Shown here: piece after piece, positions 1 through 10,494 of the stretch
How positions within the stretch are numbered: the first letter of the stretch is position 1
How the letters are laid out: each line of letters opens with the position of its first letter
Assembly (NCBI RefSeq): GCF_015277855.1
Contig: NZ_CP063812.1
Span: 2,480,001 to 2,544,000, forward strand
Direction of reading: 5' to 3'
Source of the DNA: Microbacterium cremeum
GTDB lineage: Bacteria; Actinomycetota; Actinomycetes; Actinomycetales; Microbacteriaceae
Length of the DNA: 64,000 bases
The notes under the pieces: generated by a model
Databases searched by the model: none
Told to the model about the DNA's origin: nothing
The model's input: only the letters and a program-made list of their open reading frames with translations
Program-made: the position numbers and the translations under genes

Positions 1-302
1 AGCGTGTACACGAACGCCGCCATGCCGATGAGCCAACCGAGGACGGGGACCCATCCGAGGACGACCGCACCGCCCCACAGGATCAGCAGCCACCACGGGT
101 TCAGGTCGCCCAGCTTCACGAAGATCAGCGTGTTGTAGACCGGCACCCACGCGCGCCAGCGCCCTTGCACACCGGCCTTGTCGAAGATCTTCATGAGGAA
201 CCATGAGCCGATGACGTAGGCAGCCACCAGGAAGAGCAGGAAGAACGGCAGAAACACGAGCCACGCGAGCGCGACCCCGACGCCGTAATCGTCGTCGTAC
301 AT
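1..302 (-). CDS. DUF5684-type small membrane protein, C-terminus cut off by window edge
   Basis: The reading frame begins with MYDDDYGVGVALAW at position 302 and is still open at base 1, so the 3' end is missing. About 100 residues are visible. A short acidic N-terminus is followed by a hydrophobic helix at about residues 9-34. Then comes a conserved stretch, KAGVQGRWRAWVPVYN, followed by LNPWW, and two further hydrophobic segments. This resembles the DUF5684 family (several membrane helices and a K-G-x-A-W-x-P-x-Y-N loop), which has no established function. A GGAGG-like ribosome site lies about 9 nt upstream. It is transcribed away from the DUF4282 gene. Confidence 0.6.
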   Translation of the reverse strand, partial: MYDDDYGVGVALAWLVFLPFFLLFLVAAYVIGSWFLMKIFDKAGVQGRWRAWVPVYNTLIFVKLGDLNPWWLLILWGGAVVLGWVPVLGWLIGMAAFVYT

Positions 303-408
303 GATGGAGCGACCTCCGAATGTCGATGCAGGACGTGTTCGACGTCCACGGGGCCCCTGCCCCGCTCGACACATGCTATCGAGGCGTTCAGCAAACTGTC
401 AGCATTCA

Positions 409-454
409 CCCCCGGTTTCGGGGGATGGCCCCCCGCGCGCCGGGTGGATACCCT
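409..454 (+). promoter_or_regulatory. Promoter region of the DUF4282 gene with an upstream hairpin
   Basis: A TACCCT -10-like element lies at 449-454, about 30 nt before the ATG at 484. Just upstream is a perfect 6-bp GC hairpin with a GTTT loop (409-424), which would sit next to the -35 region. The element shape is seen; promoter activity is inferred. Confidence 0.4.
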
Positions 455-483
455 GAGCACAACCCCTCGACCGAAGGAGCCGC

Positions 484-978
484 ATGAGCGATCCGAATCC
501 TGCAGCGCCCACTCCCCCGCCGCTGCCCGAGCAGTCCGCCGCCGACGCCGCCCGCACCGTGGACGCGCCATCGGGTGCCCGCGCCGCGTACTCGCCGGCG
601 GACGATCCCGACGACACCGGCGTTCCCACCGTCGGAGGCGACGTCTCGCAGGTCGGGAAGGGCTTCTTCTCCGCGCTGTTCGATCTGTCGTTCCGCACCT
701 TCATCACGCGCCGGCTCGCGAGCGTCTTCTACCTCGTCGGCCTCATCGCGATCGGCATCGGCTTCCTGGTGTACTTCGTCAGCGGCCTCCTCGGGGCCAT
801 CAGCGTGATGCCCTTCAACGTCGGGGCGGGCATCAGCGCTCTCATCGCCACGATCATCATCGTGCCCGTGCTGACGTTCCTCGCGATCGTCCTGCTGAGG
901 TTCGTCATCGAGGCCGTCGTCGCCCTGATCGCGATCGCCGAGAACACCGAGCGGACCGCGCAGCACACCCGGCGCTGA
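484..978 (+). CDS. DUF4282 domain-containing membrane protein
   Basis: A 164-residue protein. Residues 1-60 form a Pro/Ala/Asp-rich, probably disordered cytoplasmic tail. The DUF4282 region follows from about residue 62 (FFSALFDLSFRTFITRR), with two membrane helices (about 80-102 and 115-150) separated by a short loop. The family is widespread in Actinobacteria and its function is not known. The ATG at 484 is preceded by GAAGGAG at 473-479, an excellent ribosome site. The gene stands alone on the plus strand, convergent with yaaA, with only 5 nt between the two stop codons. Confidence 0.85.
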   Translation: MSDPNPAAPTPPPLPEQSAADAARTVDAPSGARAAYSPADDPDDTGVPTVGGDVSQVGKGFFSALFDLSFRTFITRRLASVFYLVGLIAIGIGFLVYFVSGLLGAISVMPFNVGAGISALIATIIIVPVLTFLAIVLLRFVIEAVVALIAIAENTERTAQHTRR

Positions 979-983
979 CCCGC

Positions 984-1736
984 TCAGGCGAACAGTTCGA
1001 GCTCGCCCCGCGCGTTCTCGCGCACACGGAATCCTGCGGCATCCGCCCACCGCACGAATCCCTCGCGCGAGGCGACCCGCGGGCGGTCGCCGGCGAGACG
1101 GCGCACCAGCACGCCCTTGGTGTGCTTGTTGAAATGATTGAGGGCGCGTACGGCACCCCCGGGCCCTTCGGCGACCACGCGCACATAGAGCGACGGGATG
1201 CCGGCGGGCACCGGCCCGAGCGCCGCGTAGGCTTCCGAGCGCAGATCCAGCACGAATCGGGGCGCGAGCGCGTCGAGCGCCGCGGTCACGGCATCCGCCC
1301 ACACCCGCCGCAACGGCGGCACGTCCGGCAGCGCGGTCGACGCGCCGAGCCGATACGCGGGGATGCGGTCGAGCGCGCCCACCGGTCCGAACGGCGCCGA
1401 GTGGATCAGCACGTGCGCACCGAGCCACCGCCGGGCCGGCGCGTCGAGAGACGCCGCGTCGAGGGCGTCGAAGAGGACTCCGACGTAGCGGTCGACCGCG
1501 GCCATCGTGGGTCCTTGACGCAGCGCCGCGTTCACGGCGACATCGCCGCGCTGCGTCGCGCCGAGCTTCAGGACGCGCACGGCCGCGTCCTCGTCGGCGG
1601 ACAGCGCCACGAGGGCATCGACCACGGCCTCGCGCTGCGGCGCCAGCGACGGCAGCGCAAGACCCGCGACGTCGAGCGGCGCAGGGGTGCCCCCGGCCCG
1701 CTTGGTCTCGGAGGGCGGCAGAAGAATCAGCATCAT
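984..1736 (-). CDS. yaaA: YaaA family (UPF0246) peroxide stress protein
   Basis: A 250-residue protein matching the usual length of the YaaA/UPF0246 family. It begins MMLILLPPSETK, and the PPSxxK signature at residues 7-12 is the family hallmark. Later conserved blocks include YVGVLFDALDA and a C-terminal region with FNKHTKG. In E. coli, YaaA lowers free iron and DNA damage during peroxide stress; its biochemical activity is a DNA-binding fold of uncertain mechanism. The start could be 1736 or the next ATG codon at 1733; GGGAG lies just upstream of both. The gene follows the ATP synthase terminator, so it is probably a separate transcript. Confidence 0.85.
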   Translation of the reverse strand: MMLILLPPSETKRAGGTPAPLDVAGLALPSLAPQREAVVDALVALSADEDAAVRVLKLGATQRGDVAVNAALRQGPTMAAVDRYVGVLFDALDAASLDAPARRWLGAHVLIHSAPFGPVGALDRIPAYRLGASTALPDVPPLRRVWADAVTAALDALAPRFVLDLRSEAYAALGPVPAGIPSLYVRVVAEGPGGAVRALNHFNKHTKGVLVRRLAGDRPRVASREGFVRWADAAGFRVRENARGELELFA

Positions 1737-1749
1737 GCTCCCGAAAACG

Positions 1750-1785
1750 CGCGTCGGCCGGTTCCGTGAGGAACCGGCCGACGCG
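1750..1785 (-). terminator. Intrinsic terminator of the ATP synthase operon
   Basis: A perfect 16-bp inverted repeat (arms 1750-1765 and 1770-1785) closes on a 4-base loop. Read on the minus strand it is followed by a TTTT run, directly after the atpC stop and before the yaaA start. This is the strongest intrinsic terminator in the window. Confidence 0.85.
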
Positions 1786-1797
1786 TGACAGTCGTCG

Positions 1798-2058
1798 TCA
1801 GGCGATCAGCGCCGCGTTGCCGGCGACGATCGTGAGGTCGTCGCCCTCCATCGAGAGGAAGCCGTCCTGCGCGTTGGCGATGATCTTCGAGCCGGAGGTC
1901 TCGGTGATGCGCACCTGACCCTCGGCGAGGATCGCCAGCACGGGCTCGTGCCCCGGCATGAAGCCGATCTCGCCCAGCACGGTCTTGGCGACGACGAGCG
2001 ACGCCTCTCCCGACCAGACCTCCGCGTCAGCGGAGACGAGGCTCACCTTGAGCGGCAT
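1798..2058 (-). CDS. atpC: F1Fo ATP synthase subunit epsilon, short form
   Basis: Subunit epsilon of the F1 central stalk, which links gamma to the c-ring. The frame reads MPLKVSLVSADAEVWSGEAS from position 2058, one base after the atpD stop. Only 86 residues are present. The N-terminal beta-sandwich is complete (GEIGFMPGHEPVLAIL, then GFLSMEGDDLTIVAG). The C-terminal helical hairpin of the usual 120-140 residue subunit is absent, and the frame ends cleanly at ALIA-stop. Short epsilon subunits are known in related actinobacteria. The open frame extends upstream through atpD, but that part is antisense-like Arg/Ser-rich sequence and is rejected. Confidence 0.93.
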   Translation of the reverse strand: MPLKVSLVSADAEVWSGEASLVVAKTVLGEIGFMPGHEPVLAILAEGQVRITETSGSKIIANAQDGFLSMEGDDLTIVAGNAALIA

Positions 2059-2059
2059 G

Positions 2060-3559
<1,500 letters not shown>

Positions 3560-4456
3560 CTACTTGCCGGACGACAGCGCGTCGGCGCCGCCGACGATCT
3601 CGGCGATCTGCTGAGTGATCTCGGCCTGACGCGCGTTGTTGCGCAGGCGGGTGTAGTCGGTGATGAGCTTGTCGGCGTTGTCGCTCGCCGACTTCATCGC
3701 CTTCTGGGTCGCAGCGTGCTTCGCGGCCGACGACTGCAGCAGCGCGTTGAACACGCGGCTCTGGATGTACACCGGGAGCAGGGCGTCGAGGACGACCTCG
3801 GCATCCGGCTCGAACTCGTACAGCGGGTACACCTGGGCGGTGGCCGACTCCTCCGCCTCGACGACCTCCAGCGGAAGCAGGCGCACCGTCTCAGGAGACT
3901 GCGTCATCATGCTCACGAAGCGGTTGTAGACGAGGTGGATCTCGTCGACGCCGCCATCGTCGCCGCCGCGGTCGTACGCGTCCAGCAGCACCGCGGCGAT
4001 CTCTTCGGCCGTGCTGAAGTGGGGGGTGTCGGTGTCGCCGGTCCACTCCGCCGCGCTCTGCATGCGACGGAACTGGAAGTAGCCGACCGCCTTGCGGCCG
4101 ACGAGGTAGAACACCGGCTCCTTGCCCTGCTCGCGCACCAGCTGCGCGAGCTCCAGGCCCTCGCGGAGGATCTGCGAGTTGAACGCGCCCGCGAGGCCGC
4201 GGTCGGACGTGAAGATCACCACGGCCGAGCGGCGGATCGTCTCGCGTTCCACGGTCAGCGGATGATCGACGTTCGAGTGCGTCGCCACGGCGGAGACGGC
4301 CCGCGTCACGGCCCGCGCGAAGGGCGAGGAGGCGCGCACGCGCGCCATCGCCTTCTGGATGCGCGAAGCCGCGATGAGCTCCATCGCCTTCGTGATCTTC
4401 TTGGTCGTCTGAGCAGTGCTGATCTTCTGCTTGTAGACCCGGAGTTGTGCGCCCAT
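3560..4456 (-). CDS. atpG: F1Fo ATP synthase subunit gamma
   Basis: Rotor shaft of F1, 298 residues. Both terminal helices of the coiled coil are recognisable. The N-terminus, [20 protein letters not shown], is followed by [16 protein letters not shown]. The C-terminus carries [20 protein letters not shown] and [20 protein letters not shown]. The central Rossmann-like part includes [11 protein letters not shown]. The length is typical of actinobacterial gamma subunits. It follows atpA by 20 nt and precedes atpD, the standard order. Confidence 0.97.
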   Translation of the reverse strand: MGAQLRVYKQKISTAQTTKKITKAMELIAASRIQKAMARVRASSPFARAVTRAVSAVATHSNVDHPLTVERETIRRSAVVIFTSDRGLAGAFNSQILREGLELAQLVREQGKEPVFYLVGRKAVGYFQFRRMQSAAEWTGDTDTPHFSTAEEIAAVLLDAYDRGGDDGGVDEIHLVYNRFVSMMTQSPETVRLLPLEVVEAEESATAQVYPLYEFEPDAEVVLDALLPVYIQSRVFNALLQSSAAKHAATQKAMKSASDNADKLITDYTRLRNNARQAEITQQIAEIVGGADALSSGK

Positions 4457-4476
4457 TGTCCCTGTCCGGTGTCGCC

Positions 4477-6114
4477 TTAGCGGCGGCCCTTGACGATCTT
4501 CTCCTGGTTCACGTCTTCCGCCTCGGCGGCTGCGACCTCTTCGTGGCCCGGCTTGCCGATGGCCTGGCCCTTGCCGGCCTGGAACTCGAGGATGAACTCG
4601 TCGGTCCGCTTCGCGAGCTCCGCCACCGTGTCGTCGTCGAGGACGTTCGTCTCGCGGAGCGTGTCGAGGATCGTCGTGTTGCGACGCAGGTAGTCCAGCA
4701 GCTCGCGCTCGAACGAGAGCACGTCCTCGACCTCGATGGTGTCGAGCTTGCCGTTGGTGCCTGCCCAGATCGAGACGACCTGCTCCTCGACCGGGTACGG
4801 CGAGTACTGCGGCTGCTTGAGCAGCTCGGTCAGGCGCGCACCGCGGGCGAGCTGTCGGCGGGATGCCGCGTCGAGGTCGCTCGCGAACATCGCGAAGGCC
4901 TCGAGCGAGCGGTACTGGGCGAGCTCGAGCTTGAGCGTTCCCGACACCTTCTTGATCGACTTCACCTGGGCGTCACCGCCGACGCGCGACACCGAGATGC
5001 CGACGTCGACCGCGGGGCGCTGGTTGGCGTTGAAGAGGTCGGACTGCAGGAAGATCTGGCCGTCCGTGATCGAGATGACGTTGGTCGGGATGTAGGCCGA
5101 CACGTCGTTCGCCTTGGTCTCGATGATCGGGAGACCCGTCATGGAGCCTGCGCCGAGCTCGTCCGACAGCTTCGCGCAGCGCTCGAGCAGACGCGAGTGC
5201 AGGTAGAAGACGTCGCCCGGGTAGGCCTCGCGGCCCGGCGGGCGGCGGAGCAGCAGCGAGACGGCACGGTACGCTTCGGCCTGCTTGGTGAGGTCGTCGA
5301 AGATGATCAGGACGTGCTTGCCGTCGTACATCCAGTGCTGGCCGATGGCCGATCCGGTGTACGGGGCGAGGTACTTGAAGCCGGCCGGGTCGGAGGCGGG
5401 GGCGGCGACGATGGTGGTGTACTCCATCGCGCCTGCGTCCTCGAGCGCGCCCTTCACGGCCGCGATGGTCGAGCCCTTCTGGCCGATCGCGACATAGATG
5501 CAGCGGACCTGCTTCGTGGCGTCGCCCGACTCCCAGTTGGCCTTCTGGTTGATGATCGTGTCGATCGCGATCGCCGTCTTGCCGGTCTGGCGGTCGCCGA
5601 TGATGAGCTGGCGCTGACCGCGGCCCACCGGGATCATGGCGTCGATCGCCTTGATGCCGGTCTGCAGGGGCTCGTGCACGCTCTTGCGCTGCATGACGCC
5701 GGGCGCCTGGAGCTCCAGGGCGCGACGGCCCTCGGTCGCGACGGCGCCGAGGCCGTCGATCGGGTTGCCGAGCGGGTCGACGACCCGGCCGAGGTATCCG
5801 TCGCCCACCGGCACCGAGAGCACCTCGCCGGTGCGGGTGACCGGCTGACCGGCCTCGATGCCCGAGAACTCGCCGAGCACGACGACGCCGATCTCGTGCT
5901 CGTCGAGGTTCAGCGCGAGACCCTGGGTGCCGTCCTCGAACGTGACGAGCTCGTTCGCCATGACGCCGGGCAGGCCCTCGACGTGCGCGATACCGTCCGC
6001 GGCGTCGATGACGGTGCCGACCTCGGTCGCCGCGGCGCCCGAGGGCTCGTAAGCGGCGACGAAGTCCTTCAGCGCGTCACGGATGACGTCGGGGCTGATA
6101 GAGAGATCTGCCAT
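4477..6114 (-). CDS. atpA: F1Fo ATP synthase subunit alpha
   Basis: Non-catalytic alpha subunit, 545 residues. Walker A is in [15 protein letters not shown], and the adenine-site block is [13 protein letters not shown]. The alpha signature appears in [17 protein letters not shown]. The C-terminal tail after about residue 510 is acidic and ends EKIVKGRR, which makes the protein slightly longer than E. coli AtpA (513). Such C-terminal extensions are common in actinobacteria. The start at 6114 ([16 protein letters not shown]) lies 60 nt after the atpH stop. Confidence 0.98.
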   Translation of the reverse strand: MADLSISPDVIRDALKDFVAAYEPSGAAATEVGTVIDAADGIAHVEGLPGVMANELVTFEDGTQGLALNLDEHEIGVVVLGEFSGIEAGQPVTRTGEVLSVPVGDGYLGRVVDPLGNPIDGLGAVATEGRRALELQAPGVMQRKSVHEPLQTGIKAIDAMIPVGRGQRQLIIGDRQTGKTAIAIDTIINQKANWESGDATKQVRCIYVAIGQKGSTIAAVKGALEDAGAMEYTTIVAAPASDPAGFKYLAPYTGSAIGQHWMYDGKHVLIIFDDLTKQAEAYRAVSLLLRRPPGREAYPGDVFYLHSRLLERCAKLSDELGAGSMTGLPIIETKANDVSAYIPTNVISITDGQIFLQSDLFNANQRPAVDVGISVSRVGGDAQVKSIKKVSGTLKLELAQYRSLEAFAMFASDLDAASRRQLARGARLTELLKQPQYSPYPVEEQVVSIWAGTNGKLDTIEVEDVLSFERELLDYLRRNTTILDTLRETNVLDDDTVAELAKRTDEFILEFQAGKGQAIGKPGHEEVAAAEAEDVNQEKIVKGRR

Positions 6115-6174
6115 TGTTTTCCTTCGTTCATGGGGCCTCGGCCCCGAAATCTCCGCGGGAGGCGGGAAGTCTGT

Positions 6175-6966
6175 CTAGCCGGCGAGTCGCTGGCGGAGGT
6201 CGGCCAGGCGCGCCGACACGCTCGCGTCGATCACGTCGTCGGCGATCTGCACCCGCATGCCGCCGACGACGGTCGGGTCGACGACGGTGTTGAGGGTGAC
6301 CTTCGCGCCGTATCGCTTCGACAGCGTCGAGGTGAGGCGCTCGGTCTGGGCTGCGCTGAGCGGAACCGCCGTCACGACGGTGGCGACCGTGCGACCGCGC
6401 TGGTCGGCGACGAGCCTCGTCGCCCGCGCGAGGACCTGGCGCACGCGCCGCTCACGCGGATGGCGGATGAGGGATGCCGCGATCAGCGTCGCCGCCTCGC
6501 TCGCGCGTCCCTTCAGCAGCGACTCGACGAGCTCGGCCTTCGCGGCCGAATCGCCGATCCGGCTTCCGAGGGCGAGCTCGAGCTCGGGATTGTCGGCCAC
6601 GGTGCGGGAGAACCCGAACAGCTCGCCTTCGACATCGGCCGAGGCGTCCGCGATGGCGGCTGCCCGCACGGCGAGCTCGTCGATCCCGTCGGCGAGATCG
6701 CCGGCGCTCGACCAGCGCTGCTCCACGGCGGTGGTCAGCAGCGACGCCGTCGTGGGCTTCACCGACGCGCCGAACACGTCGGCGACGACCTTGCGCCGCG
6801 CATCGGCGGGTGCCGAGGAGTCGGCGAGCGCGCCGCTCAGCTGCGACGAATCGCCCACGGCGCGCGCCACCGCGAACAGCTCGCGGGCGACGTCGAGGTC
6901 GACTCCCGACGCGGCGGTGAGCGCCGCGGTCGTCGCCGCCTGGGCCTGAGTGGTCGCGCTGCCCAT
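6175..6966 (-). CDS. atpH: F1Fo ATP synthase subunit delta
   Basis: Stator subunit delta (OSCP), 263 residues, longer than the roughly 180 residues of E. coli. The N-terminal helical bundle begins in MGSATTQAQAATTAALTAAS. The C-terminal conserved motif VVDPTVVGGMRVQIADDVID is followed by SVSARLADLRQRL, which is diagnostic. The start overlaps the atpF stop by one base (TAATG), indicating coupled translation. Confidence 0.95.
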   Translation of the reverse strand: MGSATTQAQAATTAALTAASGVDLDVARELFAVARAVGDSSQLSGALADSSAPADARRKVVADVFGASVKPTTASLLTTAVEQRWSSAGDLADGIDELAVRAAAIADASADVEGELFGFSRTVADNPELELALGSRIGDSAAKAELVESLLKGRASEAATLIAASLIRHPRERRVRQVLARATRLVADQRGRTVATVVTAVPLSAAQTERLTSTLSKRYGAKVTLNTVVDPTVVGGMRVQIADDVIDASVSARLADLRQRLAG

Positions 6967-7520
6967 TACGCCTTGGCTCCTTCGGATGCCTCGAGCTCGG
7001 CGAGGAAGCGGTCGACGACGGCCTGGGCCTTCTTGTCGTCGGTGAGCGTCTCTCCGATCACGCCGCCTGCGAGGTCGAGGGCGAGCGTGCCCACCTCGCC
7101 GCGCAGCGACACGAGCGCGGACTGACGCTCGGCCTCGATCTGGGCGTGAGCCGTCGCCGTGAGGCGGGCGGCCTCGGTGGAGGCGGACTCCTTGGCCTCG
7201 GCGACGATCTTCTTGCCGTCCTCGCGGGCGGCGTCGCGGATCTCGCCGGCTTCCTTGCGCGCATCGGCGAGCTGGGCGGTGTACTCCTCGAGAGCCGCCT
7301 CGGCCTTGCGCTGCGCCTCGTCGGCCTTCGCGATGTTGCCCTCGATGGCGGCGGAACGCTCGTCCAGCAGCTTCTTCATGCGCGGAAGGGCGACCAACCA
7401 GAAGATCACGAGGATGACGACGAAGCAGACCGCCGACCAGATGATGTCGTACCAGGCGGGGATGAGCGGGTTGTGGGCCGCCCCTTCCTCCGCCGCGTAC
7501 GCGACAAGAGCGTTCAGCAT
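6966..7520 (-). CDS. atpF: F1Fo ATP synthase subunit b
   Basis: Peripheral stalk subunit b, 184 residues. A membrane helix lies at about residues 24-46 (WYDIIWSAVCFVVILVIFWL). A long charged, Ala/Glu/Lys-rich coiled coil (about 50-160) contains KAEAALEEYTAQLADARKEA, and a Leu-rich end follows (LALDLAGGVIGETL). The extra N-terminal stretch before the helix, MLNALVAYAAEEGAAHNPLI, is usual in actinobacteria. atpE lies 28 nt upstream. Confidence 0.95.
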   Translation of the reverse strand: MLNALVAYAAEEGAAHNPLIPAWYDIIWSAVCFVVILVIFWLVALPRMKKLLDERSAAIEGNIAKADEAQRKAEAALEEYTAQLADARKEAGEIRDAAREDGKKIVAEAKESASTEAARLTATAHAQIEAERQSALVSLRGEVGTLALDLAGGVIGETLTDDKKAQAVVDRFLAELEASEGAKA

Positions 7521-7548
7521 CCTGTCTCCTTAAGACTGGTTTCGGCGA

Positions 7549-7842
<294 letters not shown>

Positions 7843-8727
7843 TCAGTGCTCTTCCGCGACCGCGAGCTGGATGTAGACCGCGGTGAGGAGAGCGAAGACG
7901 TACGCCTGGAGGACGGCCACCAGGATTTCGAACAGGGTGAAGATGAAGCCGAACGCGAGGCTGCCCGCGCCGAGGAGCGACCACCAGCCGCCCATGTCGA
8001 AGATGAAGAACTGCGTGGCCGCGAAGAAGAGGACCAGCAGGAGGTGGCCGACCATCATGTTCATCAGGAGTCGGAGGGTCAGCGTGACCGGCCGGATGAT
8101 GAACGTCGAGATGAGCTCGATCGGCGTGACGATGATGTAGATCGGCCACGGCACGCCCGACGGGAAGAGCGAGTTCTTGAAGAAGTTCTTCGGGCTCTTC
8201 TTGATGCCCGCGTAGATGAACGTGACGTAGCTCACGATCGCCAGGGTGAGCGGGACGGCGATGATGCTCGTCCCGGCGATGTTCAGGAACGGGATGATTC
8301 CCGTGATGTTCATGAACAGCACCATGAAGAAGATGGTGGTGAGGATCGGCAGGAAGCGCTGGGCGTCCTTGCGGCCGAGGAGGTCCTCGCCGATGTTCAC
8401 CCGGACGAAGTCCAGGCCCATCTCGACCAGGCTCTGGAACCGCCCGGGCACGACCCGCATGCGCCGAGTGCCGAGCCAGAAGATCAGCACGACCGCGATG
8501 GTCGCGAGGATCTGGATCAGGTTGATCCGAGTGACCGGGATGACGCCGAAGACGTTGAAGAGCACTTCAGGGAAGAACTCGTCGATCGAGGGCCCGTGGA
8601 ACTCCGGAGGGGCGTCCGCGGCAAAGGGGGCGATCAGGGTCGCAGCTTGAGTAGTCAGCGCTGGCTCCAGCTTCGGGGCATCGGTCGAGAACCGTTGCGA
8701 CGATGGTCGGTGAGCGTCACTCCGCAA
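7843..8727 (-). CDS. atpB: F1Fo ATP synthase subunit a
   Basis: Membrane subunit a, forming the proton half-channels. Conserved sequence starts at about 8640 (LIAPFAADAPPEFHGPSIDE). It includes the essential Arg helix (IIRPVTLTLRLLMNMMVGHL) and the C-terminal FEILVAVLQAYVFALLTAVY. The start is uncertain. The only ATG/GTG/TTG codon in frame near the beginning is TTG at 8727, giving 294 residues with an unconserved 20-residue lead and no ribosome site. A CTG at 8658, with GGAG spaced 6 nt before it, would give 271 residues and may be the true start. Confidence 0.92.
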   Translation of the reverse strand: MRSDAHRPSSQRFSTDAPKLEPALTTQAATLIAPFAADAPPEFHGPSIDEFFPEVLFNVFGVIPVTRINLIQILATIAVVLIFWLGTRRMRVVPGRFQSLVEMGLDFVRVNIGEDLLGRKDAQRFLPILTTIFFMVLFMNITGIIPFLNIAGTSIIAVPLTLAIVSYVTFIYAGIKKSPKNFFKNSLFPSGVPWPIYIIVTPIELISTFIIRPVTLTLRLLMNMMVGHLLLVLFFAATQFFIFDMGGWWSLLGAGSLAFGFIFTLFEILVAVLQAYVFALLTAVYIQLAVAEEH

Positions 8728-8806
8728 GCGCTCGCAGAGCGAGCGGGCGGGCGCTCGACCAGCCTATCAAACTTGAGAGGTCGCTGAATCCGCCCGGCGG
8801 GCGCGC

Positions 8807-9295
8807 TCACGGCGCGGGATCCGGGTCGCTCGTGCGGTCCCCCGCGTCGGGATCGGTCGGCAGCTGCACGTCGCTGACGTGCGGCACGCGCATGCGCAGC
8901 AGCACCACCACGTCGACCAGGAGCGAGGCGAGCACGCTCACCACGACCGCGACGAAGAACACGGTGGGCTCGATCCACGGCTGATCGCGCAGCAGCAGCA
9001 GCGCGACGATGAAGACGACGAACTTGAGGATCCATCCGCCGAGCACGATGGCGAAGAACAGCGGCACGTAGAGCGCGTCGCCGTACCACCGGTTCGCGAT
9101 GAGGATGCTGGCGCCGGTGATCGCGAGGAACACGGCGGCGACGAGCACGCCGACGAGCGCGCTCCACAGGCCCGCCTCGCCGGCGACGAGGGAGCCGACG
9201 ACGGCACCCGCCACGGCGAGCACGGCGGTGACGGCGCCGGACCACACCAGGACGGTGCGCAGGATCGGCGTGCTGGAGACAGGGCTGGGGGTCAT
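8807..9295 (-). CDS. AtpI-like membrane protein upstream of atpB
   Basis: A 162-residue protein with four predicted membrane helices (about 13-36, 40-62, 78-100 and 110-132) and a polar C-terminus ending DRTSDPDPAP. Its position directly before atpB, its size and its four-helix layout match the AtpI/Atp operon membrane protein, which assists c-ring assembly in some bacteria. The sequence itself is only weakly diagnostic. The ATG at 9295 overlaps the stop of the upstream transferase by four bases (ATGA), so the two are co-translated. Confidence 0.75.
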   Translation of the reverse strand: MTPSPVSSTPILRTVLVWSGAVTAVLAVAGAVVGSLVAGEAGLWSALVGVLVAAVFLAITGASILIANRWYGDALYVPLFFAIVLGGWILKFVVFIVALLLLRDQPWIEPTVFFVAVVVSVLASLLVDVVVLLRMRVPHVSDVQLPTDPDAGDRTSDPDPAP

Positions 9296-10494
9296 CGGGC
9301 GTTCTCCGGGGAGGGTTCGGGGTCGGGCGCGCGCTCCGGCGCGGCCGCGGGAGCGGCGTGCGCCGCGGAAGCGCGGCGTGCGGGCGGCAGCGTGACGACG
9401 AGGCATGCGGCCACGCCGACGACGCCGTACACCACGCCGAAGAGGTAGTCCCCCGGCCATTCGAGGGTCGTGCCGATGTACATCAGCAGCACCGACAGGC
9501 TCACCAGCGCCGTCCAGGCGTAGAAGATCAGCACCGCGTCGCGGTCGGAGTGGCCCATGTCGAGCATGCGATGGTGCAGGTGCTTGCGGTCGGGCGAGAA
9601 CGGCGACTTCCCCCGGCTCATGCGCCGCACCACGGCCAGGCCGAAGTCCAGCAGCGGGAGCAGCACGACCACGACCGGCAGCAGGATCGGGATGAACGCA
9701 CCGAGGAGCTGCGAGCGGCCGAACTGGTCGTTGTCGCCGAGCATGGCGGGGTCGAAGTTGCCGGTGATCGAGATCGCCGAGCATGCCATCAGCAGGCCCA
9801 GCATGAGGGCGCCGGCGTCGCCCATGAACAGCTTCGCCGGGCTCCAGTTCATCGGCAGGAAGCCGATGCACGCGCCGATGAGCACGGCGGCGATGAACGA
9901 CGACAGATTGAAGTAGTTGCTGGCCCCGGTGTCACGGAACACCATGTAGGAGTATGCGAAGAACACCGCGTTCGCGATGAGGCACACGCCGGCGACGAGT
10001 CCGTCGAGACCGTCGATGAAGTTGACCGCGTTCATGGCGACGACGATCGCGAACACCGTGAGCGTGAAGCTCACCCAGCTCGAGAAGATCGTCATGCCGC
10101 CCACCGGCAGCGTGTAGATCTGCAGCTGGCCGAACCACGCGATGACGCCTGCGGCGAGGAACTGCGCGCCGAGCTTGATCATCCAGTCGAGGTCCCACAG
10201 GTCATCGAGCACGCCGATCACGACGATGATCAGCGCGGCGCCCAGCAGCGCGTAGATCTGCTGCGGATTGGACCAGATGATGGCGAAGAACGGATGCTGC
10301 GCCGAGACGGCGAACGCCGCCAGCACGCCGAGGAACATCGCGATCCCGCCCAGCCGGGGCGTGGGCGTCGTGTGCACGTCGCGATCGCGGATGCCGGGGT
10401 ACAGCTTGTATCTCAGGCTGACGCGCCAGACGACCCACGACAGGACGAAGGTGACGGCCGCGGTCAGCAGGATCGTGAAGACGTACTGCTTCAC
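9292..10494 (-). CDS. MraY/WecA-family undecaprenyl-phosphate sugar-1-phosphate transferase
   Basis: A 400-residue polytopic membrane enzyme of the polyprenyl-phosphate N-acetylhexosaminyl-1-phosphate transferase family (WecA/TagO/Rv1302 type). It starts cell-wall polymer or arabinogalactan-linker synthesis. Motifs: DRDVHTTPTPRLGG (cytoplasmic loop 1), NAVNFIDGLDGLVAG (Asp-rich catalytic motif), KLFMGDAGALMLG, and the His-rich DRKHLHHRMLDMGHS loop. About 11 membrane helices are present. The C-terminus is Ala/Pro/Glu-rich and probably disordered. The GTG start at 10494 overlaps the sua5 stop (GTGA). The placement between sua5 and atp genes is conserved in actinobacteria. Confidence 0.92.
   Translation of the reverse strand: MKQYVFTILLTAAVTFVLSWVVWRVSLRYKLYPGIRDRDVHTTPTPRLGGIAMFLGVLAAFAVSAQHPFFAIIWSNPQQIYALLGAALIIVVIGVLDDLWDLDWMIKLGAQFLAAGVIAWFGQLQIYTLPVGGMTIFSSWVSFTLTVFAIVVAMNAVNFIDGLDGLVAGVCLIANAVFFAYSYMVFRDTGASNYFNLSSFIAAVLIGACIGFLPMNWSPAKLFMGDAGALMLGLLMACSAISITGNFDPAMLGDNDQFGRSQLLGAFIPILLPVVVVLLPLLDFGLAVVRRMSRGKSPFSPDRKHLHHRMLDMGHSDRDAVLIFYAWTALVSLSVLLMYIGTTLEWPGDYLFGVVYGVVGVAACLVVTLPPARRASAAHAAPAAAPERAPDPEPSPENAR

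Noticed and set aside
4447..7125. An 892-codon plus-strand open frame
   Set aside because: It mirrors atpA and atpH; the translated sequence has no family features and lacks a start context.
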